10,852 bases of DNA, taken from contig JAGUXE010000144.1 in the NCBI GenBank assembly GCA_020061995.1, positions 1 through 10,852 of the forward strand, written 5' to 3'. The notes under the pieces were generated by a model, which was not told the origin of the DNA, searched no databases, and saw nothing but the letters and a program-made list of their open reading frames with translations. Below are positions 1-5,011 of this stretch, piece after piece. Each line of letters opens with the position of its first letter. Position 1 is the first letter of the stretch. Position numbers and translations under genes: made by a program. Source of the stretch: Ignavibacteriales bacterium. GTDB taxonomy: Bacteria; Bacteroidota; Ignavibacteria; Ignavibacteriales; Ignavibacteriaceae.

Positions 1-288
1 GCCGGGGGATAAGCTATCTATATAAATCTCTTTTTGAGGAGATGCAGTTAAGAACTCAAGTAAGATTTCACTTTCAGTTCTAAGTATTAGTGTATCGTTT
101 AGGAGGTTATTATCATTTGTATTAACATTAAGCCAAAGTTCAGTGCAATAAGCATCAGCCACAGTAATTTCATTTGGATAGTTAATAGGTTGTTCATTAG
201 GCTCCGTTGGTTTATTACAACTAACCGCAGTAAACAGTAACGGGAGTAATAATAAAACTAACAGTTTAGCTATAAAGTTTAAGGACAT
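1..288 (-). CDS. Lipoprotein N-terminus, FN3-like segment (partial, runs off window)
   Basis: The frame is open from an ATG at 288 to the window edge (96 codons), and the C-terminus is missing. The start is supported by AGAGG 7-8 nt upstream. Residues 1-24 form a lipoprotein signal peptide: one lysine, a long Leu-rich core, then A-V-S-C with the lipidated cysteine at residue 24. A Pro/Asn/Glu-rich linker follows, typical of surface lipoproteins. From about residue 40 the sequence reads I-T-V-A-D-A-Y-C-T-E-L-W-L, then LNDTLILRTES, and ends in Y-I-D-S-L-S-P-G. This resembles fibronectin-III-like beta segments that I associate with Ignavibacteria envelope proteins, which often carry propeller or kinase-like domains further on; that resemblance is from memory. 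The lipobox is firm, the family tentative and the downstream domains unknown. It probably sits on the outer side of a membrane. Confidence 0.8.
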   Translation of the reverse strand, partial: MSLNFIAKLLVLLLLPLLFTAVSCNKPTEPNEQPINYPNEITVADAYCTELWLNVNTNDNNLLNDTLILRTESEILLEFLTASPQKEIYIDSLSPG

Positions 289-740
289 AATTGCCTCTGG
301 GTTGGTTTTGGGTAATAAACATTATTTAGGGGAACTATATTATTGTAATGTGAGATAAAGATAAAAGTAAGATAAGCAGCAAGGAGAGAGAAGAGATCAT
401 CATCAGATAACTTACGAGGAAATAACCATTTATAACTAGTACTAACTTTCACAAGAGCCCCTGATAAAAAGTAAGTAAAGATTAGCAAATGAACGCTCAA
501 AAATAGGGTAAATAAAGATATGACGCAACTTTATTTTTACAAAGAATATTAACTGAAGTAGTTTAAGAGCATTATCTTTTACTTTTACTCTAAATAAAGC
601 TTTTTGATATTATTTGCTGTGTTTGTGGTTTGTTAGACTGTGCCTTTTATTCAATACAAATGAAAATTTTCCCGGATAAATTAAGAGTAAAAATGATTAT
701 ATGAGAAGATAATAGTTGATTTTTAACAATCAATTACTAA

Positions 741-807
741 AAACTTCAAGGTTTCTTAAACCTCACAGGTCTATTCACCCTCAATTTCTACTTCATCAAC
801 AACCAAT
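741..807 (+). repeat. Copy 1 of duplicated AAGGTTT hairpin element
   Basis: This roughly 65-bp stretch matches 1741-1805 imperfectly: 24 of the first 30 bases agree, and a TCTACTTC..CAACAA block near the end is shared. It contains AGGTTT-CTT-AAACCT (749-763) and an overlapping alternative ACCT-CAC-AGGT (760-770). The middle ACCT can therefore pair either upstream or downstream. Confidence 0.65.
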
Positions 808-856
808 TATTTCAAAATTTATACTCTATTGAACGTCAGGAACAGGAGTTCTCTGG

Positions 857-880
857 CGGTCGAGAACCATTTCTCGACCG
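857..880 (-). repeat. Dispersed 20-bp palindrome, copy A (inverted orientation)
   Basis: CGGTCGAGAA and TTCTCGACCG form a perfect 10-bp stem around CCAT. Read on the minus strand the core is GTCGAGAAATGGTTCTCGAC, one base from the consensus of the other copies. There is no T-tract, so it is not an obvious terminator. Confidence 0.75.
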
Positions 881-931
881 GAGTTATGTTAAATAATCCC
901 TAATCCACAATCCTTTACTATTCTATTGTGC

Positions 932-1101
932 TGTCATCCTGCAATATTCTCATCCAATAGTAACCGTCATTCCGACAAATCCGCCCCGCGGTGGACGGAA
1001 TCTGCAACGCAAAAAGATGCTGATTCGCCGCGAAGAAACACCAGCATGACTTCGCTGTTAAAAGATGCTGAAATAATTCGTCACAGGCGAAAAGCATGAC
1101 A
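932..1101. repeat. Composite palindromic element with TGTCAT/ATGACA ends
   Basis: The element begins TGTCAT (932-937) and ends ATGACA (1096-1101), a 6-bp terminal inverted repeat. Inside are a GC-rich stem region (TTCCG near 970 with CGGAA near 996, around CCGCGG) and two related units of about 40 bp, 1011-1050 and 1060-1100. Each unit begins AAAAGATGCTGA and ends GCATGAC. In the first unit ATGCTG (1017-1022) pairs with CAGCAT (1042-1047). I recall similar GATGCTGA/CAGCATGAC sequences as common dispersed intergenic repeats in many bacterial genomes. It may be non-autonomous and mobile, which is inference. Confidence 0.6.
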
Positions 1102-1112
1102 ATCCCCTTGGA

Positions 1113-1135
1113 GGTCGAGTAGTGGTGTTCTAGAC
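1113..1135 (+). repeat. Dispersed 20-bp palindrome, copy B (degenerate)
   Basis: GGTCGAGTAGTGGTGTTCTAGAC matches the GTCGAGAAGTGGTTCTCGAC pattern with changes in both arms and one inserted base. It is followed by AGCC, giving the ACAGCC continuation also seen after copy E at 2571-2590. Confidence 0.5.
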
Positions 1136-1173
1136 AGCCCCGGACAAGAGTGGTTTAAGTGGAATAAGTTCAA

Positions 1174-1206
1174 GAAACCTTAAAAATGAGCTGATTTCGA
1201 GGTTTC
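1174..1206. repeat. Imperfect 33-bp palindrome
   Basis: GAAACCT (1174-1180) pairs with AGGTTTC (1200-1206). An inner AAAT/ATTT pairing shortens the loop. Function unknown; there is no clean T-tract. Confidence 0.4.
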
Positions 1207-1242
1207 AGTAAAAAAGTTATCTAAATTTCTCCAAAATCGAGA

Positions 1243-1410
1243 TTAAAATATTCCATCTTGAACTTTCAACATTGAATATTATAGTTTCAACATTGAATAT
1301 TGTAGTTTCAACATTGCAGTTTGAACTTTCAACATTGAATATTGTAGTTTCAATATTGCACTTTGAACTTTCAACATTGAATATTTTGGTTTCAGTATGG
1401 CATCTTTCCC
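1243..1410. repeat. 21-bp tandem array, about 8 units, with 42-bp higher-order period
   Basis: Consecutive 21-bp units begin at 1243 (degenerate), 1264, 1285, 1306, 1327, 1348, 1369 and 1390 (degenerate). Most start TTTCAACATTG. Two unit types exist: A ends AATATTGTAG and B ends CASTTTGAAC. Their order is B, A, A, B, A, B, A, then a decayed unit, so a 42-bp dimer underlies much of the array. Each unit carries the small inverted repeat TTCAA-CA-TTGAA. Because 21 is divisible by three, the minus strand stays open for 73 codons with heptads of the form NVESSxC / NVETTIF. That frame starts inside palindrome copy C without a good ribosome binding site, so I do not call it a gene. Confidence 0.85.
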
Positions 1411-1416
1411 CAAGAG

Positions 1417-1436
1417 GTTGAGAAGTGGTTCTCGAC
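1417..1436 (+). repeat. Dispersed 20-bp palindrome, copy C, nested in a larger stem
   Basis: GTTGAGAAGTGGTTCTCGAC differs from the consensus by one base. It is enclosed by outer arms TTTCCCC (1405-1411) and GGGGAAA (around 1443-1449), making a nested hairpin directly beside the 21-bp tandem array. Confidence 0.7.
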
Positions 1437-1445
1437 ATTCGGGGG

Positions 1446-1472
1446 GAAAATAACCCCTCTTGGGTTATTTTC
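1446..1472. repeat. 11-bp perfect hairpin (AAAATAACCC/GGGTTATTTT)
   Basis: GAAAATAACCC (1446-1456) and GGGTTATTTTC (1462-1472) are perfectly complementary around CTCTT. The A-rich left arm and T-rich right arm would let it work as a bidirectional terminator, but no gene lies close by. It opens a cluster of six palindromes. Confidence 0.6.
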
Positions 1473-1482
1473 TTGTTACATT

Positions 1483-1506
1483 ATCTCCGTCCTTTAGGAC
1501 GGAGAT
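1483..1506. repeat. 10-bp perfect hairpin (ATCTCCGTCC/GGACGGAGAT)
   Basis: ATCTCCGTCC (1483-1492) pairs perfectly with GGACGGAGAT (1497-1506) around TTTA. There is no T-tract after the stem. Confidence 0.7.
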
Positions 1507-1525
1507 TAGAATAGGATGTTTAACC

Positions 1526-1584
1526 GGGCTTTAGCCCAAATAAGAGATTGTTTTGTTTACCATAAAATCAATTCGGCTAAAGCC
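1526..1584. repeat. Inverted pair of GGCTTTAGCC palindromes
   Basis: GGGCTTTAGCCC (1526-1537) and GGCTAAAGCC (1575-1584) are each self-complementary, and the core of one is the reverse complement of the other. They can fold as two small hairpins or as one long stem with a loop of about 40 nt. I recall GGCTTTAGCC palindromes as frequent in Bacteroidota intergenic DNA. A link to REP-associated tyrosine transposases is a hypothesis only. Confidence 0.6.
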
Positions 1585-1607
1585 ATACACTGCTCTATTG
1601 GGATTGC

Positions 1608-1627
1608 CCACGTCATGAATGACGTGG
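1608..1627. repeat. 9-bp perfect hairpin (CCACGTCAT/ATGACGTGG)
   Basis: CCACGTCAT (1608-1616) and ATGACGTGG (1619-1627) pair perfectly around GA. It is the fifth palindrome of the 1446-1665 cluster. Confidence 0.65.
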
Positions 1628-1640
1628 TTAATGGGAGCGT

Positions 1641-1665
1641 AATGTACTTGTCAACATAGTACATT
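1641..1665. repeat. 7-bp perfect hairpin (AATGTAC/GTACATT)
   Basis: AATGTAC (1641-1647) pairs with GTACATT (1659-1665) across an 11-nt loop, and is followed by TTATTAATTTTC on the plus strand. It is the last palindrome of the cluster. Confidence 0.5.
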
Positions 1666-1740
1666 TTATTAATTTTCAAATTAATTGATTTTCTATGAAT
1701 ACATGAACTCCACCCAGAAGAAGTTGAGTGAAAAACCCCA

Positions 1741-1805
1741 AACCTTCAAGGTTTTGAAAACCTCGTAGGTTATTAAAGTTAGCAATCTCTACTTCGCCAA
1801 CAAAA
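1741..1805 (+). repeat. Copy 2 of duplicated AAGGTTT hairpin element
   Basis: This is the second copy of the 741-807 element. It contains AGGTTTT-G-AAAACCT (1749-1763) and the overlapping AACCT-CGT-AGGTT (1759-1771). Both pairing options survive although the loop bases differ between copies (CGT here, CAC in copy 1), which suggests selection on or transposition of the folded form. Confidence 0.65.
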
Positions 1806-1870
1806 ATTTATGTATGGTTTGTGCTCAAAATCTCATTTTTTTCATTTAGTTCAGATTGGTTTTTCCTTGA

Positions 1871-1951
1871 GATTCGGCTATAGAGTCCTTATAGATTCGA
1901 TTAAGAGTCGATCTAGATTCGATATAGAGTCCATTAAAGTCGATAGAGCAG
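1871..1951 (+). repeat. 22-bp tandem array, 3 to 4 units
   Basis: Units start at 1871 (23 bp), 1894 (22 bp) and 1916 (22 bp), followed by a decayed partial unit at 1938-1951. Each unit has GATTCG, then a TATAGAGTC/TAAGAGTC block. The array is diverged, and all three frames reach stops, so it is not coding. Confidence 0.7.
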
Positions 1952-2044
1952 GGTGAGCATTGTTATTACTATTTAGTTTCTGGCGTATCATTTTGAGAAT
2001 AGAGGGAAAGAATCATCAAGCATTAAAGTCTGATTTTCCATGGG

Positions 2045-2064
2045 GTCGAGAAGTTGTGCTCAAC
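2045..2064 (+). repeat. Dispersed 20-bp palindrome, copy D (degenerate)
   Basis: GTCGAGAAGTTGTGCTCAAC matches the consensus at 17 of 20 positions. The left arm is intact and the right arm is eroded. Confidence 0.55.
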
Positions 2065-2248
2065 TGTTAGGGAAATGATAGTGATTTAGAGAGAGTCCTC
2101 TTCTTAATTATACATTTTACTCTCTTCTGCTTTCAACTGCCTTGCACCTTAAAAAATTGCTCATACAGAAGAAAAAATAATAACCCACAAAACAAGAATA
2201 CCAAGCAAAGATTTCCGTTAAGCGGAAAAATCTGTCTGAACTTTGTAG

Positions 2249-2266
2249 CTCGACTTTTAAGTCGAG
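2249..2266 (+). repeat. CTCGACTT/AAGTCGAG hairpin with T-rich tail
   Basis: CTCGACTT (2249-2256) pairs perfectly with AAGTCGAG (2259-2266). The stem extends through GTA/TAC if one G is bulged. TACTTTTCTTTTCT follows, so it resembles a plus-strand terminator, but no plus-strand gene precedes it. It shares the GTCGAG word with the dispersed 20-bp palindrome. Confidence 0.55.
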
Positions 2267-2381
2267 TACTTTTCTTTTCTCAAACTTCCACCACCTAAGT
2301 AAGTTTATTTCTTGTAGGGAATTAATGTGGTGCAGTATAATCAAATACAACGAAAAGCAATTTTTTATCCGCCGCGCCGGA

Positions 2382-2481
2382 CTGTTTCTTTTGCTTGCCC
2401 CTTTGGGGGTTCTTTTCCCCAAAGGGGTGCCTTTGGCACTGGAGTTTATCCCGAATACTTTCGGGGCAAAGAAAAGAACAG
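2382..2481. repeat. 100-bp composite inverted-repeat (MITE-like) element
   Basis: The outer arms CTGTTTCTTTTGCTTGCCCC (2382-2401) and the complementary stretch ending AAAAGAACAG (2463-2481) form an imperfect terminal inverted repeat of about 20 bp. Inside, CCCCTTTGGGG (2398-2408) and CCCCAAAGGGG (2417-2427) are reverse complements and each also folds on itself. TGCCTTTGGCA (2428-2438) and a CCCGAA/TTTCGGG pair (about 2450-2466) follow. The whole would fold as a multi-branched structure. No target-site duplication is evident. Confidence 0.7.
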
Positions 2482-2570
2482 AATATCAAAAAAATAATCT
2501 TGCAAGAAAGGCAAACTCATCCAATTCATCTTCCTGTCATCAGAACCCATGTCCACAAATTCATCGAAAA

Positions 2571-2590
2571 GTCGAGAAGTGGTTCTCTAC
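2571..2590 (+). repeat. Dispersed 20-bp palindrome, copy E, just past the trxB 3' end
   Basis: GTCGAGAAGTGGTTCTCTAC matches the consensus at 19 of 20 positions. It lies about 36 bp beyond the trxB stop codon and is the first structured element a trxB transcript would enter. Confidence 0.7.
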
Positions 2591-2626
2591 AGCCGTTAAA
2601 AAAATCAGCCTTTAGAAGAAGAAAAG

Positions 2627-3577
2627 TTACAATTCTTGAGATTCCAGCCATCTTTCAACATCAATAGCAGCCATGCAGCCGGTACCTGCAGCAGTAATTG
2701 CCTGGCGATAGGTTTTATCAGCAACATCACCTGAAGCAAAAACACCTTCAATATTTGTATATGTACTTCCGCTTTTTACTTTGAGGTAACCGCTTTCGTC
2801 CATATCTAATTTACCTTCAAACAATTTAGTATTTGGCTGATGACCGATAGCGACAAAAAGTCCATCTGCATCAAGCTTTGTAACTTCTCCGGTTACCGTA
2901 TCTTCAAGTAGAACTCCGGTCATTCTCTTTCGATTGTTTTCTTCTACTCCTAAAACTTCTTTTACAACTTTATTAAGCATAAATGATATTTTGGGATTTT
3001 TCAAAGCTCTTTCGTACATAATTTTGGAAGCTCTAAAACCGTCTCTTCTATGCACAACAATAACTTCTGCGGCATGACGTGTTAAATAATTAGCCTCTTC
3101 CATTGCTGTATCACCACCACCGACAATTATAACTTTTTGATTCTTAAAGAAGAATCCATCACAGGTAGCACAAGCTGATACACCATAACCCATATATTTT
3201 TTTTCACTTTCAAGTCCAATCAATTTTGCTGAAGCACCTGTTGAGATTATAATTGAATCAGCAGTATATTCTTCATCATAAGATTTCAATTTGAATGGAC
3301 GAACCGAAAAATCAACTTCAGTAATCTCTTTAAAATGTGAAACCGCACCGAATCTTGCGGCTTGTTTACGCATAATATCCATTAGTTCCGGTCCTTGAAT
3401 TCCATGTTCAAAACCGGGATAATTTTCGACTTCTGTGGTTATTGTTAATTGTCCGCCGGGCTGCATTCCTTCAAATATTACAGGATTCAGATTTGCTCTT
3501 CCCGTGTAGAGTGCGGCAGTTAATCCGGCAGGACCCGAGCCGATTATAGCAACTTTAATATGATTTGTTTGTTCCAT
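2627..3577 (-). CDS. trxB: Thioredoxin-disulfide reductase
   Basis: TrxB is a cytoplasmic FAD enzyme that passes electrons from NADPH to thioredoxin. The 316-residue length is normal for the low-molecular-weight bacterial type. Visible in order are the FAD motif GSGPAG (13-18), the PGGQL and ENYPGF segments (40-56), the redox-active C-A-T-C (136-139), the NADPH fold GGGDTA (153-158), the NADPH-phosphate-contacting HRRDGFRAS (176-184), and the C-terminal FAD motif SGDVAD (282-287). HRRD argues for NADPH rather than for a ferredoxin- or NADH-linked relative. The ATG at 3577 is supported by AGGAG five bases upstream. It stands alone, 144 bp after queG, with its own likely promoter. No thioredoxin gene is in the window. 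No clear terminator follows; the transcript would run into the repeat island. Confidence 0.97.
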   Translation of the reverse strand: MEQTNHIKVAIIGSGPAGLTAALYTGRANLNPVIFEGMQPGGQLTITTEVENYPGFEHGIQGPELMDIMRKQAARFGAVSHFKEITEVDFSVRPFKLKSYDEEYTADSIIISTGASAKLIGLESEKKYMGYGVSACATCDGFFFKNQKVIIVGGGDTAMEEANYLTRHAAEVIVVHRRDGFRASKIMYERALKNPKISFMLNKVVKEVLGVEENNRKRMTGVLLEDTVTGEVTKLDADGLFVAIGHQPNTKLFEGKLDMDESGYLKVKSGSTYTNIEGVFASGDVADKTYRQAITAAGTGCMAAIDVERWLESQEL

Positions 3578-3636
3578 TATTTCTCCTTTTCAATTTTAAC
3601 GGTTATATCAGAAAATCGTAAATCTCTGATTATTAA

Positions 3637-3666
3637 ACTATATGCAAAATAAATTAAATTTCTCAA
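3637..3666 (-). promoter_or_regulatory. Probable sigma70-like promoter of trxB
   Basis: On the minus strand TTGAGA (3661-3666) and TATAGT (3637-3642) are separated by 18 bp, each one base from the classical boxes. Transcription would start near 3630, leaving a leader of about 50 nt. An inverted repeat ATCAGA/TCTGAT (3608-3630) falls right at the expected start site and could be an operator. Bacteroidota-type promoters differ from sigma70, so this is a pattern match only. Confidence 0.45.
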
Positions 3667-3700
3667 AGTTGTTTGATTCAGATTGGTATCAAAAAGATTC

Positions 3701-3723
3701 AAAACCATTTTAATAGATGGTTT
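3701..3723 (-). terminator. Weak hairpin at the queG 3' end
   Basis: On the minus strand AAACCAT and ATGGTTT form a 7-bp stem that overlaps the queG stop codon, with an 8-nt loop, followed by TTGAATCTTTTTG. The stem is AT-rich and the T-tract is interrupted, so termination here is uncertain. Confidence 0.3.
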
Positions 3724-4651
3724 ATTCACCTAAAAGAAACTTTGCATTTCTTTTAAACCCATTAAGTTTTGTTCTTTTGATCGGACTGTTTTTGAATCTT
3801 TTAGAAAATTCATCTTGAGTCATCGCTATAACTTCGTTTAAAGAAATCTCCTTATTATTGTTATTTGGGAAGAACTCATTAACTGATGTTGCAATAGAAA
3901 ACTTTTTATTCCAGGGACAAACATCCTGACAAATATCGCAGCCAAAAAGCCAATTTTCAAATTTTCCTTTGAACTCAATCGGGATTTCCCCTTTATTTTC
4001 AATGGTCAGATACGATATACATTTAGAAGCCTCAAGCTGATATTCATTAAAAATTGCATCAGTAGGACAAGCATCAATGCATGCGGTACAACTTCCGCAA
4101 TGATCGGTAACAATTTGAGATGGTTCAAAACTACAATTAGTAATTATTGTTGAAATAAAAAAGAAACTGCCGATCTCCCGATTAATAACATTTGTATGCT
4201 TACCAAGCCACCCGAGTCCCGCATTTACAGCCCATGTTTTATCCATAACAGGACCTGTATCGACATAACTTTTAGCTTCAAAGCTATTATCAATCTTTTT
4301 TAATTCAGAAATTAATTCATCAAGTTTCTTCCACACTATTAGATGATAATCTTTTCCCCAAGCGTAGCGGGATATTTTTCCAAATCCATTCTGATTTGAA
4401 TGAACTTCGTTTGTTTGATAATTAAGTCCTAATGAAATCACCGATTGAGCATCGGGAAGAATATTTTTTACATCTTCCCTTTTATCAATATTTTTTTCCA
4501 AATAAGTCATATCGGCGTTATAGCCTTTATTTATCCACTTTTTATAATATTGAATTTCTTCTTTAAGAAGGCGGTAGGGGGCAAAACCGATTAGATCAAA
4601 ACCGATTTTTTTTGCTTCATCAATTACGATTTGAGTTGTAAGATTAGACAA
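3722..4651 (-). CDS. queG: Epoxyqueuosine reductase (tRNA queuosine synthesis)
   Basis: QueG reduces epoxyqueuosine to queuosine in the anticodon of tRNAs with GUN anticodons, using cobalamin and two [4Fe-4S] clusters. Visible are the VDTGPVMDK segment (130-138) containing a conserved catalytic-type Asp131, GLGWLGKHTN (145-154), the first cluster run C185-x2-C188-x2-C191-x3-C195-P, then C211 and the second run C238-x2-C241-x3-C245-P-W-N. At 309 residues it is the short form, lacking the C-terminal HEAT-like extension of E. coli and B. subtilis QueG. The start is TTG at 4651: no ATG occurs before residue 48, and only three bases separate it from the stop of the Rieske gene (TGA-AAA-TTG), so translation is probably coupled. 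Other queuosine genes are absent from the window. Confidence 0.95.
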   Translation of the reverse strand: MSNLTTQIVIDEAKKIGFDLIGFAPYRLLKEEIQYYKKWINKGYNADMTYLEKNIDKREDVKNILPDAQSVISLGLNYQTNEVHSNQNGFGKISRYAWGKDYHLIVWKKLDELISELKKIDNSFEAKSYVDTGPVMDKTWAVNAGLGWLGKHTNVINREIGSFFFISTIITNCSFEPSQIVTDHCGSCTACIDACPTDAIFNEYQLEASKCISYLTIENKGEIPIEFKGKFENWLFGCDICQDVCPWNKKFSIATSVNEFFPNNNNKEISLNEVIAMTQDEFSKRFKNSPIKRTKLNGFKRNAKFLLGE

Positions 4652-4654
4652 TTT

Positions 4655-5011
4655 TCACCAATTGAATTTTTTCTGAATGACTTTTATCCAGATAAATTCA
4701 TTTAGAATTTTTACTTTGTAAGAATCAAGTCCTTTACTGCCCGATGGTAACCTACCATCGATCAATCGAAACTTCCACCCGTGTGCGGGGCAGACAATGC
4801 AATCATCTTCAATAAAACCATCATAAATAATTGCAGAATGCTGATGCGGGCAAACATTATTTAGTGCAAAAACATTCTCCCCTATTTTGAAAACTGCAAT
4901 TTGCACTTCGTTAACAATAAACTTTCTACCTTGTTTCTCTTTCAAATCGGAGAGTTTGCAAACTTGATAGAAACCTTCATTATCCGGTTCAGATTGATTT
5001 ATAAATTTCAT
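4655..5011 (-). CDS. Rieske [2Fe-2S] ferredoxin
   Basis: This small soluble electron carrier has a single Rieske domain, 118 residues from the ATG. The ligand motifs are C-P-H (Cys54, His56) and C-P-A-H (Cys74, His77), 17 residues apart, the second followed by GWKF. The family includes dioxygenase ferredoxins and NirD-like proteins. There is no transmembrane anchor, so it is not a cytochrome bc-type Rieske protein. I chose the ATG at 5011 over an in-frame TTG at 5014 because AAAGGA lies about 10 bases upstream of the ATG. The first 23 bases overlap the end of the MBL hydrolase gene, and queG follows after 3 bases, so the three genes are co-expressed. Its partner is unknown. It could feed electrons to QueG or to an unlinked oxygenase or reductase; neither is shown by the sequence. 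Confidence 0.9.
   Translation of the reverse strand: MKFINQSEPDNEGFYQVCKLSDLKEKQGRKFIVNEVQIAVFKIGENVFALNNVCPHQHSAIIYDGFIEDDCIVCPAHGWKFRLIDGRLPSGSKGLDSYKVKILNEFIWIKVIQKKFNW

Larger units (their letters stand above)
289..2626. other. 2.3-kb gene-poor repeat island between trxB and the lipoprotein gene
   Basis: No reading frame here has both a ribosome binding site and a protein-like composition. The stretch 289-740 is plain AT-rich sequence with only a weak TTGATT/AATCAA hairpin near 717-734. From 741 to 2590 the DNA is a mosaic of short palindromes and tandem repeats, listed separately below. Local base composition jumps between AT-rich spacers and GC-rich palindromes, unlike the coding regions. 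The few open frames inside are translations of repeats. Confidence 0.8.

Noticed and set aside
279..500. 73-codon hydrophobic minus-strand frame upstream of the lipoprotein
   Set aside because: It starts at TTG with no ribosome site, covers the expected promoter and ribosome site of the lipoprotein gene and runs into its first codons. It is probably chance in AT-rich DNA.
1243..1410. Possible CRISPR array
   Set aside because: The repeats are head to tail at 21 bp with no unique spacers, and no cas genes are present.
1217..1438. 73-codon minus-strand frame of heptad repeats
   Set aside because: It is the translation of the 21-bp tandem array, starts within palindrome copy C and lacks a ribosome binding site. 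It is kept as a repeat, not a gene.
2117..2422. 101-codon minus-strand frame
   Set aside because: It is built from the CTCGACTT hairpin and the CCCC/GGGG palindromes and has no recognisable protein features.
2325..2667. Two plus-strand frames of 90-96 codons
   Set aside because: They run through the 2382-2481 inverted-repeat element and palindrome copy E. They have repeat-derived composition, no Shine-Dalgarno sequence, and one overlaps the trxB 3' end.
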